Positions 26,566-34,694 of a DNA stretch of 35,776 nucleotides are shown piece by piece. Location of the stretch: assembly GCA_945903275.1 (NCBI GenBank), contig CAMDNW010000018.1, positions 1 to 35,776 of the forward strand, read 5' to 3'. The notes under the pieces were generated by a model. The model searched no databases. It saw only the letters and a program-made list of their open reading frames with translations, and had not been told where the DNA came from. Source of the DNA: Thermoflexus hugenholtzii JAD2 (lineage in GTDB: Bacteria > Chloroflexota > Dehalococcoidia > UBA2979). Position numbers and translations under genes: made by a program. The number at the start of each line of letters is the position of its first letter. Positions within the stretch are counted from its first letter, which is position 1.

Positions 26566-26829
26566 GTGCATCCGAACGTCGATGGGGCCACGCTCCATCG
26601 CCACCCGCTTCCAGAGACCGAGGCGCTCGCTGCAAGCCTCGGAGCGGCGCGATGGCGGCACCACCTCGGAGTCCGCGACTGAGCCGGGCGCAGCCCGAAG
26701 AACAGGTCGCGGCGGCCAGCCACCGTTACGGGGCACAACGAGCCTCGATGCCGTCAGCGGCACTGAGGGAATCGGGGTGGAACCACGTGAGGCACGTCTC
26801 GCGTCCCTGACAAGGATGCGCGCGTGCCT
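26566..26829 (+). promoter_or_regulatory. T-box riboswitch of thrS (threonine specifier)
   Basis: The leader RNA has Stem I with nested helices: CCATCGC (26594-26600) pairs with GCGATGG, and the AGAGA motif (26613-26617) precedes a CCGAGGC/GCCTCGG distal hairpin. The specifier ACC (Thr) is at 26660-26662, followed by GGAGT...GAG. The canonical T-box core GGTGGAACCACG is at 26776-26787; its TGGA would pair with the uncharged acceptor end UCCA. A terminator hairpin AGGCACG...CGTGCCT (26790-26829) ends in TTTCTTGTT. Uncharged tRNA-Thr binding should favour the antiterminator and switch on thrS, which starts 30 nt later. Bounds are approximate. Confidence 0.9.
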
Positions 26830-26858
26830 TTCTTGTTGCTTGGATATAGAGGTGGATC

Positions 26859-28637
26859 ATGACCAACGAACAGCGCCCCGACGACCATGATGTCGCCTTC
26901 AACGATCTCCCCTCGGACGAACGTCTCTTCCGCATGCGCCACTCTGCGGCACACGTGCTCGCGGAGGCCGTGCTCGAACTGTTCCCCGAGGCCAAGTATG
27001 CCATTGGACCCCCAATCGACAACGGCTTCTACTATGACTTCGACCTCCCCCGCTCTCTCACCCCTGACGACCTCATCGGCCTCGAGGCCCGCATGCAGCA
27101 GTCCGTCACTGCGAACCTCACGATCCATGGTGAGCAACTCCCGAAGGACGAGGCGAAGCGCGTCTTCGCCGATCAGCCCTACAAACTCGAACTGATCGAA
27201 GACATCACCGACCCCACCGTCGGCTACTTCCGCCACGGTGAGTTCCAGGATCTCTGCCGCGGCGGCCACACCGAGACCACCGGCCAGATCGGCGCGTTCA
27301 AACTCACCCACATCGCCGGTGCCTACTGGCGAGGCGATGAGCACCGCCCCATGCTCCAGCGCATCTACGGCGCACTCTTCCCCACACAGGCGGAACTGGA
27401 TTCCTATCTGATGGCTCGCGAGGAAGCCGAGCGCCGCGACCACCGCCGGCTCGGCCGCGAACTTGACCTCTTTCACCTCGACCCGATCTCCCCCGGCTCG
27501 CCCTTCTACCACCCCAAGGGCACCGTTCTCTATAACGCGCTCACCGAGTACATCCGTGACCTCTATCTGGAGTACGGCTACCAGGAAGTCATCACCCCGC
27601 AACTCTTCGAGGCTGACCTCTTCAAGACCTCCGGCCACTACCAGAACTTCAAAGACGATATGTTCGTCTTCGCTGATGAAGACCGCGAAATGTTCATCAA
27701 GCCGATGAACTGTCCCGGTCACTGCTGGTACTTCCGCTCCGGTCTCCACTCCTACCGCGAACTCCCGCTCCGTCTCGCGGAGTTCTCGCGTCTCCACCGC
27801 AACGAGCGCTCCGGCGTGCTCCACGGCATGACCCGCGTCCGCTCCTTCTCTCAGGACGACTCGCACATCTACTGCGAACCCGATCAGGTCGAATCCGAAC
27901 TCGCCCGCTTCTTCGAGATGACTCGCCGTGTCTACGAGGCCCTTGGTCTCACCGAGGTCGATGTCTTCGTCGCCGGCCGCCCTGAGAAGTACGTCGGCTC
28001 TCCCGAGGACTGGGCCATCGCCGAGCAGCGCCTAGAGGCTGCCGTCCGCGCTGAGGGCTGGGACTGTGGCCTCCTCCCCGGCGAGGGTGCCTTCTACGGC
28101 CCCAAGGTCGAATTCCACTTCAAGGACGCCATCGGCCGCTCATGGCAGGTCGGCACCATCCAGATGGACATGAACATGCCGGAGCGCTTCGGCCTCACCT
28201 ACATCGGCGCGGACGGCGCGGAGCACCGCCCCGCGATGCTCCACCGGGCCATCCTCGGCTCACTCGAACGTTTCCTGGGCGTCTACCTCGAACATACCGA
28301 GGGCCGCTTCCCGCTCTGGCTCGCCCCCGTGCAGGCCGTCGTCATCCCCATCGCCGACCGCCACACCGAGTACGCCGAGGAAGTCGCAAAGACCCTTCGT
28401 GCCGCCAAACTCCGTGCCGAGGTCGATACCGGCGCCGACCGCATGGGCGCGAAGATTCGCAACGCGCAATTGCAAAAGATTCCCTACATGCTCGTCGTCG
28501 GTGACCGCGAGGTCGAGCAGCGTGCCACCGCCGTCCGCACCCGCGCTGGCGGCGACCTCGGTGCCCGCCCCTTGGACGAGGTCGTCGCGCACCTCAACGC
28601 CGAGCGCGACACCCGTTCCCAGTCAGGAGAGTGGTAG
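26859..28637 (+). CDS. thrS: Threonyl-tRNA synthetase, TGS-less form
   Basis: Class II synthetase (592 aa) charging tRNA-Thr. The editing domain shows H28-x3-H32 (RHSAAHV) and C133-RGG-H137. The catalytic core includes the motif 2 region LHRNERSGVLHGMTRVRSF, zinc-site CPGH at about 286-289, and motif 3 HRAILGSLERF. A C-terminal anticodon-binding domain starts near LAPVQAVVIPIADRH. It lacks the N-terminal TGS domain present in E. coli ThrRS; the editing domain begins within 25 residues of the ATG. A GAGGTGG Shine-Dalgarno precedes the ATG at 26859. Regulated by the upstream T-box with a matching Thr specifier. Ends with TAG. Confidence 0.97.
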   Translation: MTNEQRPDDHDVAFNDLPSDERLFRMRHSAAHVLAEAVLELFPEAKYAIGPPIDNGFYYDFDLPRSLTPDDLIGLEARMQQSVTANLTIHGEQLPKDEAKRVFADQPYKLELIEDITDPTVGYFRHGEFQDLCRGGHTETTGQIGAFKLTHIAGAYWRGDEHRPMLQRIYGALFPTQAELDSYLMAREEAERRDHRRLGRELDLFHLDPISPGSPFYHPKGTVLYNALTEYIRDLYLEYGYQEVITPQLFEADLFKTSGHYQNFKDDMFVFADEDREMFIKPMNCPGHCWYFRSGLHSYRELPLRLAEFSRLHRNERSGVLHGMTRVRSFSQDDSHIYCEPDQVESELARFFEMTRRVYEALGLTEVDVFVAGRPEKYVGSPEDWAIAEQRLEAAVRAEGWDCGLLPGEGAFYGPKVEFHFKDAIGRSWQVGTIQMDMNMPERFGLTYIGADGAEHRPAMLHRAILGSLERFLGVYLEHTEGRFPLWLAPVQAVVIPIADRHTEYAEEVAKTLRAAKLRAEVDTGADRMGAKIRNAQLQKIPYMLVVGDREVEQRATAVRTRAGGDLGARPLDEVVAHLNAERDTRSQSGEW

Positions 28638-28670
28638 TGCCGCGTCACCGCATCGACGGACTGGTGACTC

Positions 28671-29201
28671 TTGGCTGACGATAGCCTCGGCAGATGGGAG
28701 CCGCTCTCGGTCGAAGAGGTTGCCAACCTGTTCGCCGGGATCTCTGCGCCCTAGTGGATCGCTGGAGGTTGGGCCATCGATCTCTTCCTTCGTGCCGTCA
28801 CGCGCACTCACGACGACATCGATGTCGGTATGCTCCGCGCCGACTAGGCGTGGATCCATCGGGTGCTCGCGGGTTGGGACATCTAGGCCGCGGATCCGCC
28901 TGGCACGTTGCGGCCATGGATCGCCGGGGAGTTCTTGGCGGAAAGCATCCACGACATCTTCTGCAGAGAACATTCGTCGGCGCCATGGCGTCTGCAGTTC
29001 GTGCTGAATGAGTCTGACGGCAGTGATTGGGTTTTCCGTCGCTGTCCTGCGATCCGTCGCGCACTGGCGACGATCCGCAGGACGACCCCGGAGGGCATCC
29101 CCTATCCGTGTCCGGAGGTACAGTTGCTCTTCACGAGCCGTGGCAACCGGCCGAAGGAAGAAGACGACTTCCGGAATTGCCTGCCGCGACCATTCGCATG
29201 A
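28671..29201 (+). pseudogene. Aminoglycoside-nucleotidyltransferase-like gene with three in-frame amber stops
   Basis: One continuous frame from TTG 28671 to TGA 29199 contains TAG at 28752, 28845 and 28884 (codons 28, 59 and 72). The translation keeps nucleotidyltransferase-fold features: stop-WIAGGWAIDLFLRAVTRTHDDIDVGML, with the paired catalytic aspartates in DDID, then WIHRVLAGWD and PPGTLRPWIAGEF, and a C-terminal SEVQLLFTS-like EVQLLFTSRGNRPKEEDDF. In relatives the positions now TAG are usually Trp or Gln (from memory), each one transition away. No frameshift is seen elsewhere. Neighbouring genes use TAG as an ordinary stop (thrS, rnc), so recoding is unlikely and pseudogene is preferred. 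Similar families modify aminoglycosides or other small molecules. Confidence 0.75.
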
Positions 29202-29350
29202 GCGCCCCGGCGCATCCGTGGCTGGCACTGCTAGAGCCGTCGGGTTAGGTCCGCCCTGCCACCTGTGGTTGTGATGTGCACGCTCTCGCCGCTGGTGCCA
29301 CCTCTCGCCTCGCGCGCTATTGCGGGTGTGGTGGTTAGTATGTCGCGACG

Positions 29351-30850
29351 ATGCCCCGTACCACCCTCCCGCTGCTCTCGAAGTCCCGCTTCACCTCCGG
29401 CGTCCAGTGCCTGAAGCGCCTCTACTTCCAGTCCTACGGCCCCGGCCTCGCCGGAGCCACAACACCCGCGCAGGAGGCGACCTTCGAGGTGGGCACCGCC
29501 GTCGGCGAACTCGCGCGTGACCTCTTCCCCGGCGGCCTTCTGATCGACGAGGACTACCGCCACCACACGCAGGCCGTCACCCGTACCACTGCACTCATCG
29601 AGGCTGGCAAACGCATCCCGCTCTACGAGGCCGCCTTCACCGCCGATAGCATCCGCGTCCGCGCCGACATCTTCGTCCCCGCCGCTGGTTTGGCGTGGGA
29701 CGTCATCGAGGTGAAGTCATCCACTTCTGTCAAAGAGCAGTACATCGATGACGCCGCCATTCAGGTCTACGCCCTTGAACACGCAGGCATCGCCATCGCC
29801 CGTGTCTGCATTGCCTACATCAACACCACCTATATCTACGAGGGCGGCGCATACGATCTCGCCGGCCTCTTCACCGTCGAAGACATCACCGATGCTGCCC
29901 GCGCTCGCCTCCGCACCATTCCCGCTGACCTGAGCACAATGCGCACCATGCTCGACGGCGATGAGCCGCCCGTCATCGACATCGGCCCACACTGCAAGTC
30001 CCCCTACGTCTGCGAGTTCGTCGAGCACTGCCGCTCTGCTGAACCGCCGTGGCCCATCGACGAACTGCCCTCCATCGCCGCCAAGAAGGTCGATGCCTTC
30101 CGTGCCTCCGGCATCCGCTCGATCCTCGATCTGCCGCCATCAGCTGCGCTGACAACGACGCAGTCGCGCGTGCGCGATGTCGTCCGCTCCGGCGAGCCGT
30201 GGCGCAGCGCAGACCTTGCCAGCGCCGTCACCGGGTTTGCATACCCGATCCACTTTATCGACTTCGAGACGGCAAATCCGGCGTTGCCCCGCTATCTCGG
30301 CACGCGCCCGTATCAAGTCTTCCCCTTCCAGTGGTCTGACCATGTGCTGGACGCACAAGGCAATCTCACGCACGGCGAGTTCCTCGCCACCGGCGAGGAC
30401 GACCCGCGCGCAGAGTTCACGCTCTCACTCAGCCGCCAACTCAATGGCGCGGGCACAGTCGTCGTCTATAGCCCCTATGAACAGACGCAACTAAGTAAAC
30501 TGCGCGACGATCTCCCGCAACTGCGCGAGGCGATCGAAGCCATGCTCGCGATTCCTCGCGTCGACTTGTTGCAGGTGGTGCGTACGCACTACTACCACCC
30601 AGAGTTCCACGGCTCGTTCTCGCTGAAGTCGGTGCTGCCCGCCATCGCTCCCGGCATCGGCTACGGCGACCTCGCGATCAAGGATGGCGGTACCGCCGCC
30701 GCGCAGTTCCTTGAAAGCCTCGACACGCCCGATGCCGCCGAACGCGCGGACATCCGCGCGAATCTCCTCGCCTACTGTGCTCGTGACACGGAAGCAATGG
30801 TGCACACGCTCAACGCACTCATCGCGGCGAGCAGGCTGCCCAGCCAGTAG
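29351..30850 (+). CDS. DUF2779-type fused Cas4/RecB-like and DEDD nuclease
   Basis: A 499-aa protein with two nuclease parts. The N-terminal half resembles Cas4/RecB PD-(D/E)XK nucleases: D106 in RVRADIF, then the E120-V-K122 triad in DVIEVKSS, and Q138 in AAIQVYALEHAG. Cys20 plus Cys215, Cys221 and Cys227 are placed to bind a 4Fe-4S cluster as in Cas4 and AddB. The C-terminal half has an RNase H-like motif IHFIDFETANP (D304, E306) and a late ACRD-like YCARDTEAMVH, typical of the DUF2779 DEDD-type domain. It resembles stand-alone TM0106-type proteins; no cas genes are near. The ATG lacks a strong Shine-Dalgarno. Role in DNA repair or defence is undetermined. Confidence 0.85.
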   Translation: MPRTTLPLLSKSRFTSGVQCLKRLYFQSYGPGLAGATTPAQEATFEVGTAVGELARDLFPGGLLIDEDYRHHTQAVTRTTALIEAGKRIPLYEAAFTADSIRVRADIFVPAAGLAWDVIEVKSSTSVKEQYIDDAAIQVYALEHAGIAIARVCIAYINTTYIYEGGAYDLAGLFTVEDITDAARARLRTIPADLSTMRTMLDGDEPPVIDIGPHCKSPYVCEFVEHCRSAEPPWPIDELPSIAAKKVDAFRASGIRSILDLPPSAALTTTQSRVRDVVRSGEPWRSADLASAVTGFAYPIHFIDFETANPALPRYLGTRPYQVFPFQWSDHVLDAQGNLTHGEFLATGEDDPRAEFTLSLSRQLNGAGTVVVYSPYEQTQLSKLRDDLPQLREAIEAMLAIPRVDLLQVVRTHYYHPEFHGSFSLKSVLPAIAPGIGYGDLAIKDGGTAAAQFLESLDTPDAAERADIRANLLAYCARDTEAMVHTLNALIAASRLPSQ

Positions 30851-30853
30851 CCG

Positions 30854-31474
30854 CTACCGCACGCGAAATTCGCGTACCGCTTCCGCCATCCGGCGTCCGT
30901 CCTCCGGGCTCTCGAAGTACGTCAGCAGCCGGATGCGGCTGCCATTCGGCTGTACGCCGCCACCAAGGTTGACCGTAAGGTGCCACCCCCCCGGCATCCC
31001 AATATCCGGCGCGGCGTACGTGATCGGCACGCGGGTCGGCGCGCTCAGCACTCCGCCCGCGCCTTCAACCTGCCACTCAATCACCACGTTGTTCTCGAAC
31101 GATCCGCCCGCGTATCCCCGCACCATGAATAGTGGTGCAACCTCTCCGCCCGCTCGCGGCGCTTCAATGCACACGAACGGGTGCCGTACCTGCTGTCCCC
31201 ACGGGGACGCCGAGGCGCACGAATCTGTGTATCCCGTTGGCGCCACGCGCGGGTCGCTGTTCGCTGTCGGCGGTGTTCCGGGGGCTGGCGACGTTGGCGT
31301 CGGCGTCGCAGTCAGCGGTACTGTCGTGCTCGGCGTCGCGCTCAATCCCGGCGATACTGTCGCCGCGGGCGGTGGCGCCTGCCGCTCCTCGTACCACGAG
31401 GCAATTGCGACCACGAGCAGCGCCGCCACCGCAATCGCGGCCATCCGTACCAACAGAATCCCCACTCGTCCCAT
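30854..31474 (-). CDS. Secreted or anchored Gmad2-like Ig-fold protein
   Basis: A 206-aa protein. Residues 1-30 form a signal anchor (ILLVRMAAIAVAALLVVAIA). A Pro/Thr/Ser-rich linker follows (about 35-75). The C-terminal domain (about 95-206) shows the Gmad2 pattern (immunoglobulin-like domain of spore germination proteins and other exported proteins): APLFMVRGYAGGSFENNVVIEW, GGWHLTVNL and LLTYFESPEDGRRM. Outside the membrane, it probably binds a surface partner; the ligand is unknown. The stop is convergent with the DUF2779 gene (3-nt gap). The start region lacks a clear ribosome-binding site. Confidence 0.75.
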   Translation of the reverse strand: MGRVGILLVRMAAIAVAALLVVAIASWYEERQAPPPAATVSPGLSATPSTTVPLTATPTPTSPAPGTPPTANSDPRVAPTGYTDSCASASPWGQQVRHPFVCIEAPRAGGEVAPLFMVRGYAGGSFENNVVIEWQVEGAGGVLSAPTRVPITYAAPDIGMPGGWHLTVNLGGGVQPNGSRIRLLTYFESPEDGRRMAEAVREFRVR

Positions 31475-31579
31475 AGATCGACCCTATCACTAGCGCCTCA
31501 AATCGGCCCTGTTGCCGCACCCGCCTCGCCGTGCGAGTCTTACGCGCACCGTCCGCTAGGAGCAGCAGGGGCAGCGCGC

Positions 31580-33130
31580 TTGTTCACACGCATTCTCATC
31601 GCGAACCGGGGCGAAATCGCTCTCCGCGTCCAGCGTACCTGCCGTGAACTCGGGATCGAGACCGTCGCGGTCTACTCCGAGCCAGACCGCAACGCCCTCC
31701 ATGTCCGCGCGGCGGACGCTGCCGTCTGCATCGGCCCCGGTCCCGCCACCGAGTCCTACCTCCTCATCGACAAGATCATCGAAGTGGCCCTCGCTACCGG
31801 CGCGCAGGCCATCCACCCCGGCTACGGCTTCCTCTCCGAGAACGCCCGTTTCGCTGACGCTTGCGTGGCCGCAGGTATCGTCTTCATCGGCCCCTCCGGT
31901 TCCGCCATGCGCGCCCTCGGTGACAAAGTCTCCGCTCGTAAACTCATGGAGACTGCCGGCGTCCCCGTCGTCCCCGGCGCGAATGACATCGACGCCAACG
32001 ACATCGAGACCGCCCGCCGCGAAGCAACGCGCATCGGCTTCCCGCTGCTCGTGAAAGCCGCCGCCGGGGGCGGTGGCCGCGGCATCCGCGTCGTCGACCG
32101 CCTCGAAGACCTCGAAGGTGCTATGCGCGCGTCCGGCGCCGAAGCCGCTACCTCGTTCGGTGACGCGACGATTTTCTTGGAGCGCTACGTCACCAACGCC
32201 CGCCACGTCGAAGTGCAGATGATGGCCGATGCGTTCGGTGAAGTCCGCGCCTACGGCGAGCGCGAATGTTCTGTGCAGCGCCGCCACCAGAAACTCGTCG
32301 AAGAAGCGCCCTCCGTCGCCGTCACCCCCGAGATTCGCAAGGCGATGTGCGATGCCGCCATCGCTGCCGCTAAGTCCTGCGGCTACCGCAACGCCGGTAC
32401 CGTCGAGTTTCTGCTCGCCAGTACCGGCGAGTTCTACTTTCTCGAAGTGAACGCGCGCCTCCAGGTCGAGCACCCCGTCACCGAACTCGTCTACGGCGTC
32501 GACCTCGTGAAGCAGCAACTGCAAGTCGCTGCCGGCGAGCCGCTCCCGCCCTACCCGTACCCCGGCCCCATGGAGCCGCGCGGCTGGGCCATCGAGTGCC
32601 GCATCAACGGCGAAGACCCCTACCAGAACTTCATGCCGAGCCTCGGCCTCGTGCAGCACATGCAGCCGCCGCTCGGCCCCGGCACCCGCTTCGACACCAT
32701 GCTGTTTGATGGTCTCGATGTTCCGATCTTTTATGACTCACTGCTCGGCAAATTGATCGTCTGGGCGGAGACGCGCGACCTTGCCCTCCGTCGTATGCGC
32801 CGCGCGTTGCGCGACCTCGTTATCGCTGGCATTGCCACCAACATCCCCTTCCACATGGCGCTCTTCGAGAACGACGACTTCAAGGCTGGCCGCATTCACA
32901 CCGGCTGGCTCGAGTCTTCCTTCACCATGCCTGAACCGCCCGAAGATGACCCGCGCGAGATCACCGCGCTCATCGCCGCTGCGCTCGCTGCCGGAATGAC
33001 CGCTGCTGCACCCGCTGCCAACGGCCGTCCCGCGTCCGGTGGAAGCAACGCTTGGGCGCGCCAGAACCGCTCCCGTTCCATGTCGTTCCGGGGAGGAGGT
33101 GGTGGATGGCAACGCGGCACCGCTTCCTAG
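31580..33130 (+). CDS. accC: Biotin carboxylase subunit of acyl-CoA/pyruvate carboxylase
   Basis: ATP-grasp biotin carboxylase (516 aa) that carboxylates the biotin of the carrier protein using bicarbonate and ATP. It opens with LFTRILIANRGEIALRVQRTC and carries IHPGYGFLSEN, the ATP-binding AAAGGGGRGIRVV, ERECSVQRRHQKLVEEAPS, and the active-site EVNARLQVEHPVTE. The C-terminal tail of about 60 residues is Ala/Gly/Pro-rich and longer than in E. coli AccC, as in acyl-CoA carboxylase alpha subunits. The start is TTG 31580; a GGGG lies about 11 nt upstream, which is far. It overlaps the biotin-carrier gene by 25 nt. No carboxyltransferase gene is in the window. Confidence 0.95.
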   Translation: MFTRILIANRGEIALRVQRTCRELGIETVAVYSEPDRNALHVRAADAAVCIGPGPATESYLLIDKIIEVALATGAQAIHPGYGFLSENARFADACVAAGIVFIGPSGSAMRALGDKVSARKLMETAGVPVVPGANDIDANDIETARREATRIGFPLLVKAAAGGGGRGIRVVDRLEDLEGAMRASGAEAATSFGDATIFLERYVTNARHVEVQMMADAFGEVRAYGERECSVQRRHQKLVEEAPSVAVTPEIRKAMCDAAIAAAKSCGYRNAGTVEFLLASTGEFYFLEVNARLQVEHPVTELVYGVDLVKQQLQVAAGEPLPPYPYPGPMEPRGWAIECRINGEDPYQNFMPSLGLVQHMQPPLGPGTRFDTMLFDGLDVPIFYDSLLGKLIVWAETRDLALRRMRRALRDLVIAGIATNIPFHMALFENDDFKAGRIHTGWLESSFTMPEPPEDDPREITALIAAALAAGMTAAAPAANGRPASGGSNAWARQNRSRSMSFRGGGGGWQRGTAS

Positions 33131-33627
33131 TCGCCGGTCGTGAACGCATCGTTGTCGTCGATGACTCGGGCGGCCGCCTCACCGCCGCCATCGATGATGG
33201 CGAGCCGCTCGTGCTCGATGTCGCCAGTGCCGGTATCCCCGGCGTGATCTCCATCCTCATCGAGGGCCAGCCGCACAGCGCCTACGTCGCTCGTCGCGGC
33301 GCGGGCTATGAGGTCGTCGTGGACGGTCGCCGCTTCCAGGTCGGCCCCGCCACTGCCGGTCGCCAGCGTGGCGCGGTGGGCGGGAAGGATCACCCCGGCG
33401 AAGTGACCGCCCCCCTCGCCGGCGTCGTCATCGAGGTGCGCGTCGCCGTTGGCGATGTCGTCCCCGCCGGTCAGCCCCTCGTCGTCATCGAGGCCATGAA
33501 GATGCAGAACGAGATTCTCTGCCCTCTCGGCGGCACGATTGCCGCCATCCACTACGAGGCCGGTCAGCGCGCCGAGCAGGGCGCACTCCTCGTCGAGTAC
33601 ACCCCGGCCGAGGGCCTAGCCCTGTAG
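33106..33627 (+). CDS. Biotin carboxyl carrier protein (BCCP)
   Basis: A 173-aa protein carrying biotin for the upstream carboxylase. The C-terminal biotinyl domain (about 98-173) shows the attachment motif EAMKMQN, with K132 as the biotinylated lysine, between VAPLAGVVIEV-like TAPLAGVVIEVRVAVGDVV and GGTIAAIHYEAGQ. The N-terminal region of about 90 residues is a beta-rich linker domain like those of acyl-CoA carboxylases. ATG 33106 follows a strong GGAGGAGG sequence and overlaps the accC 3' end by 25 nt, indicating coupled translation. A longer frame to 33052 exists but lacks such support. Confidence 0.93.
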   Translation: MATRHRFLVAGRERIVVVDDSGGRLTAAIDDGEPLVLDVASAGIPGVISILIEGQPHSAYVARRGAGYEVVVDGRRFQVGPATAGRQRGAVGGKDHPGEVTAPLAGVVIEVRVAVGDVVPAGQPLVVIEAMKMQNEILCPLGGTIAAIHYEAGQRAEQGALLVEYTPAEGLAL

Positions 33628-34044
33628 CTCTGCAGGCATCGCCCCGCGTCCTCACGGTGCATCGCACAGGATGGGCGAGATGCCTCATCTGCCTGCGGTA
33701 CTGGTTGCGCTCATCGCGCTGTGACTACTTGCTGCACCGCAGCCGGCGCTCGCGCAGTCCGCACTCTCACCTGCAGATGCTCCCGCCATCATCATCGCCA
33801 CCCAGCGCATTGCGACCACCAGCGAGCAGGTGCCCTTCGCCGGCGGCCTCGCCTACGACCCGGCAGCCATCAACTCATTGTTTACTTATGTCGTGCGCGC
33901 CTCTATCCGGGTCGATGGCGTCCTCTGGTTCACCACGGATCAGTCATACCTCGTCATTACCCGTGACCGCCCCACCAAATCTGATCTCGTCCTGAGGCTC
34001 CCTCCTGAGCGGCGTGTCGCGCTTGCCCGCCTGCCGTGCCCCGA

Positions 34045-34053
34045 TGCTAGAAT
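34045..34053 (+). promoter_or_regulatory. Extended -10 promoter of infC operon
   Basis: TGCTAGAAT is an extended -10 (TGn plus TAGAAT, 34048-34053) within GC-rich DNA. A possible -35 (TTGCCC, 34023) sits at a long 19-nt spacing. Transcription would start about 34060, giving a leader of roughly 45 nt before the infC start. Confidence 0.55.
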
Positions 34054-34092
34054 CAAAGCCCGAAAAGCGGCGCCGGGAGGTGCCGTATCTGT

Positions 34093-34106
34093 AGGAGGCT
34101 GCGATA
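34093..34106 (+). promoter_or_regulatory. Shine-Dalgarno and ATA start of infC
   Basis: AGGAGG (34093-34098) is followed by CTGCG and ATA (34104-34106). An in-frame TAG at 34092-34094 blocks any upstream start, and IF3 homology begins immediately at the ATA codon, so ATA decides the start. Confidence 0.85.
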
Positions 34107-34691
34107 CCAAAAGAACTCCGCATCAACGAGCGCATTCTCGCACCCCGCGTCCGGCTCATCCGTGACACGGAGCAGCTTGGTGTAGTCCCGCGCGATGACG
34201 CCCTGCGCCTTGCCGAAGAAGCCAACCTCGACCTCGTCGAGGTTGCCCCGACCGCTGATCCGCCTGTTTGCCGGATCATGGACTACGGCAAGTACAAGTA
34301 CGAGCAGGCCAAGCGCGAAAAGGAAGCCCGAAAGGGCGCCAAGCACTCGGAGTTGCGCGAGGTGCGGATGCGCGTCAAGATCGACGACCACGACATCGAC
34401 TTCAAAGCCCGCACGGCCCGCAAACTGCTGGCCGATGGTGACAAGGTGAAGGTGTCAGTGATGTTCCGGGCGCGTGAAATCACGCACCCCGAGATCGGTC
34501 GGGAACTGCTCGACCGCTTCTTCGACAAGATCAAGGACGTCTCCTCCATGGAGCGCCCGCCGGCGATGGAAGGCCGCATGCTCTCCATCGTCGTTACCCC
34601 TGGTGCGAGTAAGCGCGACCGTCCGGTGTCCGCTCCCCGCGCTGAGGAACCAGAGCCTGCTACAACCGGCGTGCCGGTGGGAAGTGCGTAA
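34104..34691 (+). CDS. infC: Translation initiation factor IF-3, with ATA start codon
   Basis: IF3 (195 aa) discriminates against wrong initiator tRNAs and codons on the 30S subunit. The protein opens with PKELRINERILAPRVRLI, then LDLVEVAPTADPPVCRIMDYGKYKYE (N-terminal domain and linker), and a C-terminal domain with KIDDHDIDFKARTARKLL and VKVSVMFRAREI. A tail of about 30 residues is Pro/Glu-rich. It begins with ATA behind a perfect Shine-Dalgarno; the next ATG (34278) would remove the N-terminal domain. E. coli infC uses AUU for self-repression, so similar autoregulation is inferred here. First gene of infC-rpmI-rplT. Confidence 0.96.
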   Translation: MPKELRINERILAPRVRLIRDTEQLGVVPRDDALRLAEEANLDLVEVAPTADPPVCRIMDYGKYKYEQAKREKEARKGAKHSELREVRMRVKIDDHDIDFKARTARKLLADGDKVKVSVMFRAREITHPEIGRELLDRFFDKIKDVSSMERPPAMEGRMLSIVVTPGASKRDRPVSAPRAEEPEPATTGVPVGSA

Positions 34692-34694
34692 CCT

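Larger units (their letters stand above)
33671..34165 (+). pseudogene. Secreted protein gene with TGA inside its signal peptide
   Basis: ATG 33671 (or 33680) starts a classic signal peptide, MPHLPAVLVALIAL-stop-LLAAPQPALAQ, where the stop is TGA at 33722. The ALA-Q after it is a good signal peptidase I site. The same frame continues as a plausible mature domain (AFAGGLAYDP-like PFAGGLAYDPAAINSLFTY, then DGVLWFTTDQSYLVITRDRP). Beyond about 34040 the frame runs through the infC promoter and leader, so its true end is uncertain. A single TGG to TGA change could explain the break. No family recognised. Possibly a sequencing error. Confidence 0.6.

Noticed and set aside
26754-27866. A 370-codon minus-strand frame opposite thrS
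   Set aside because: It overlaps the T-box and thrS and has repetitive Val/Glu/Gly composition typical of antisense GC-rich frames.
28671-29201. TAG reassigned to an amino acid in this organism
   Set aside because: thrS and rnc end in TAG at normal positions, so reassignment is not supported; pseudogene is simpler.
31556-32659. A 367-codon minus-strand frame opposite accC
   Set aside because: Antisense to well-supported biotin carboxylase; no family pattern.
33671-34165. TGA read as selenocysteine or tryptophan
   Set aside because: Several genes here end in TGA, no SECIS-like hairpin was evident after it, and a signal-peptide Sec makes little sense.
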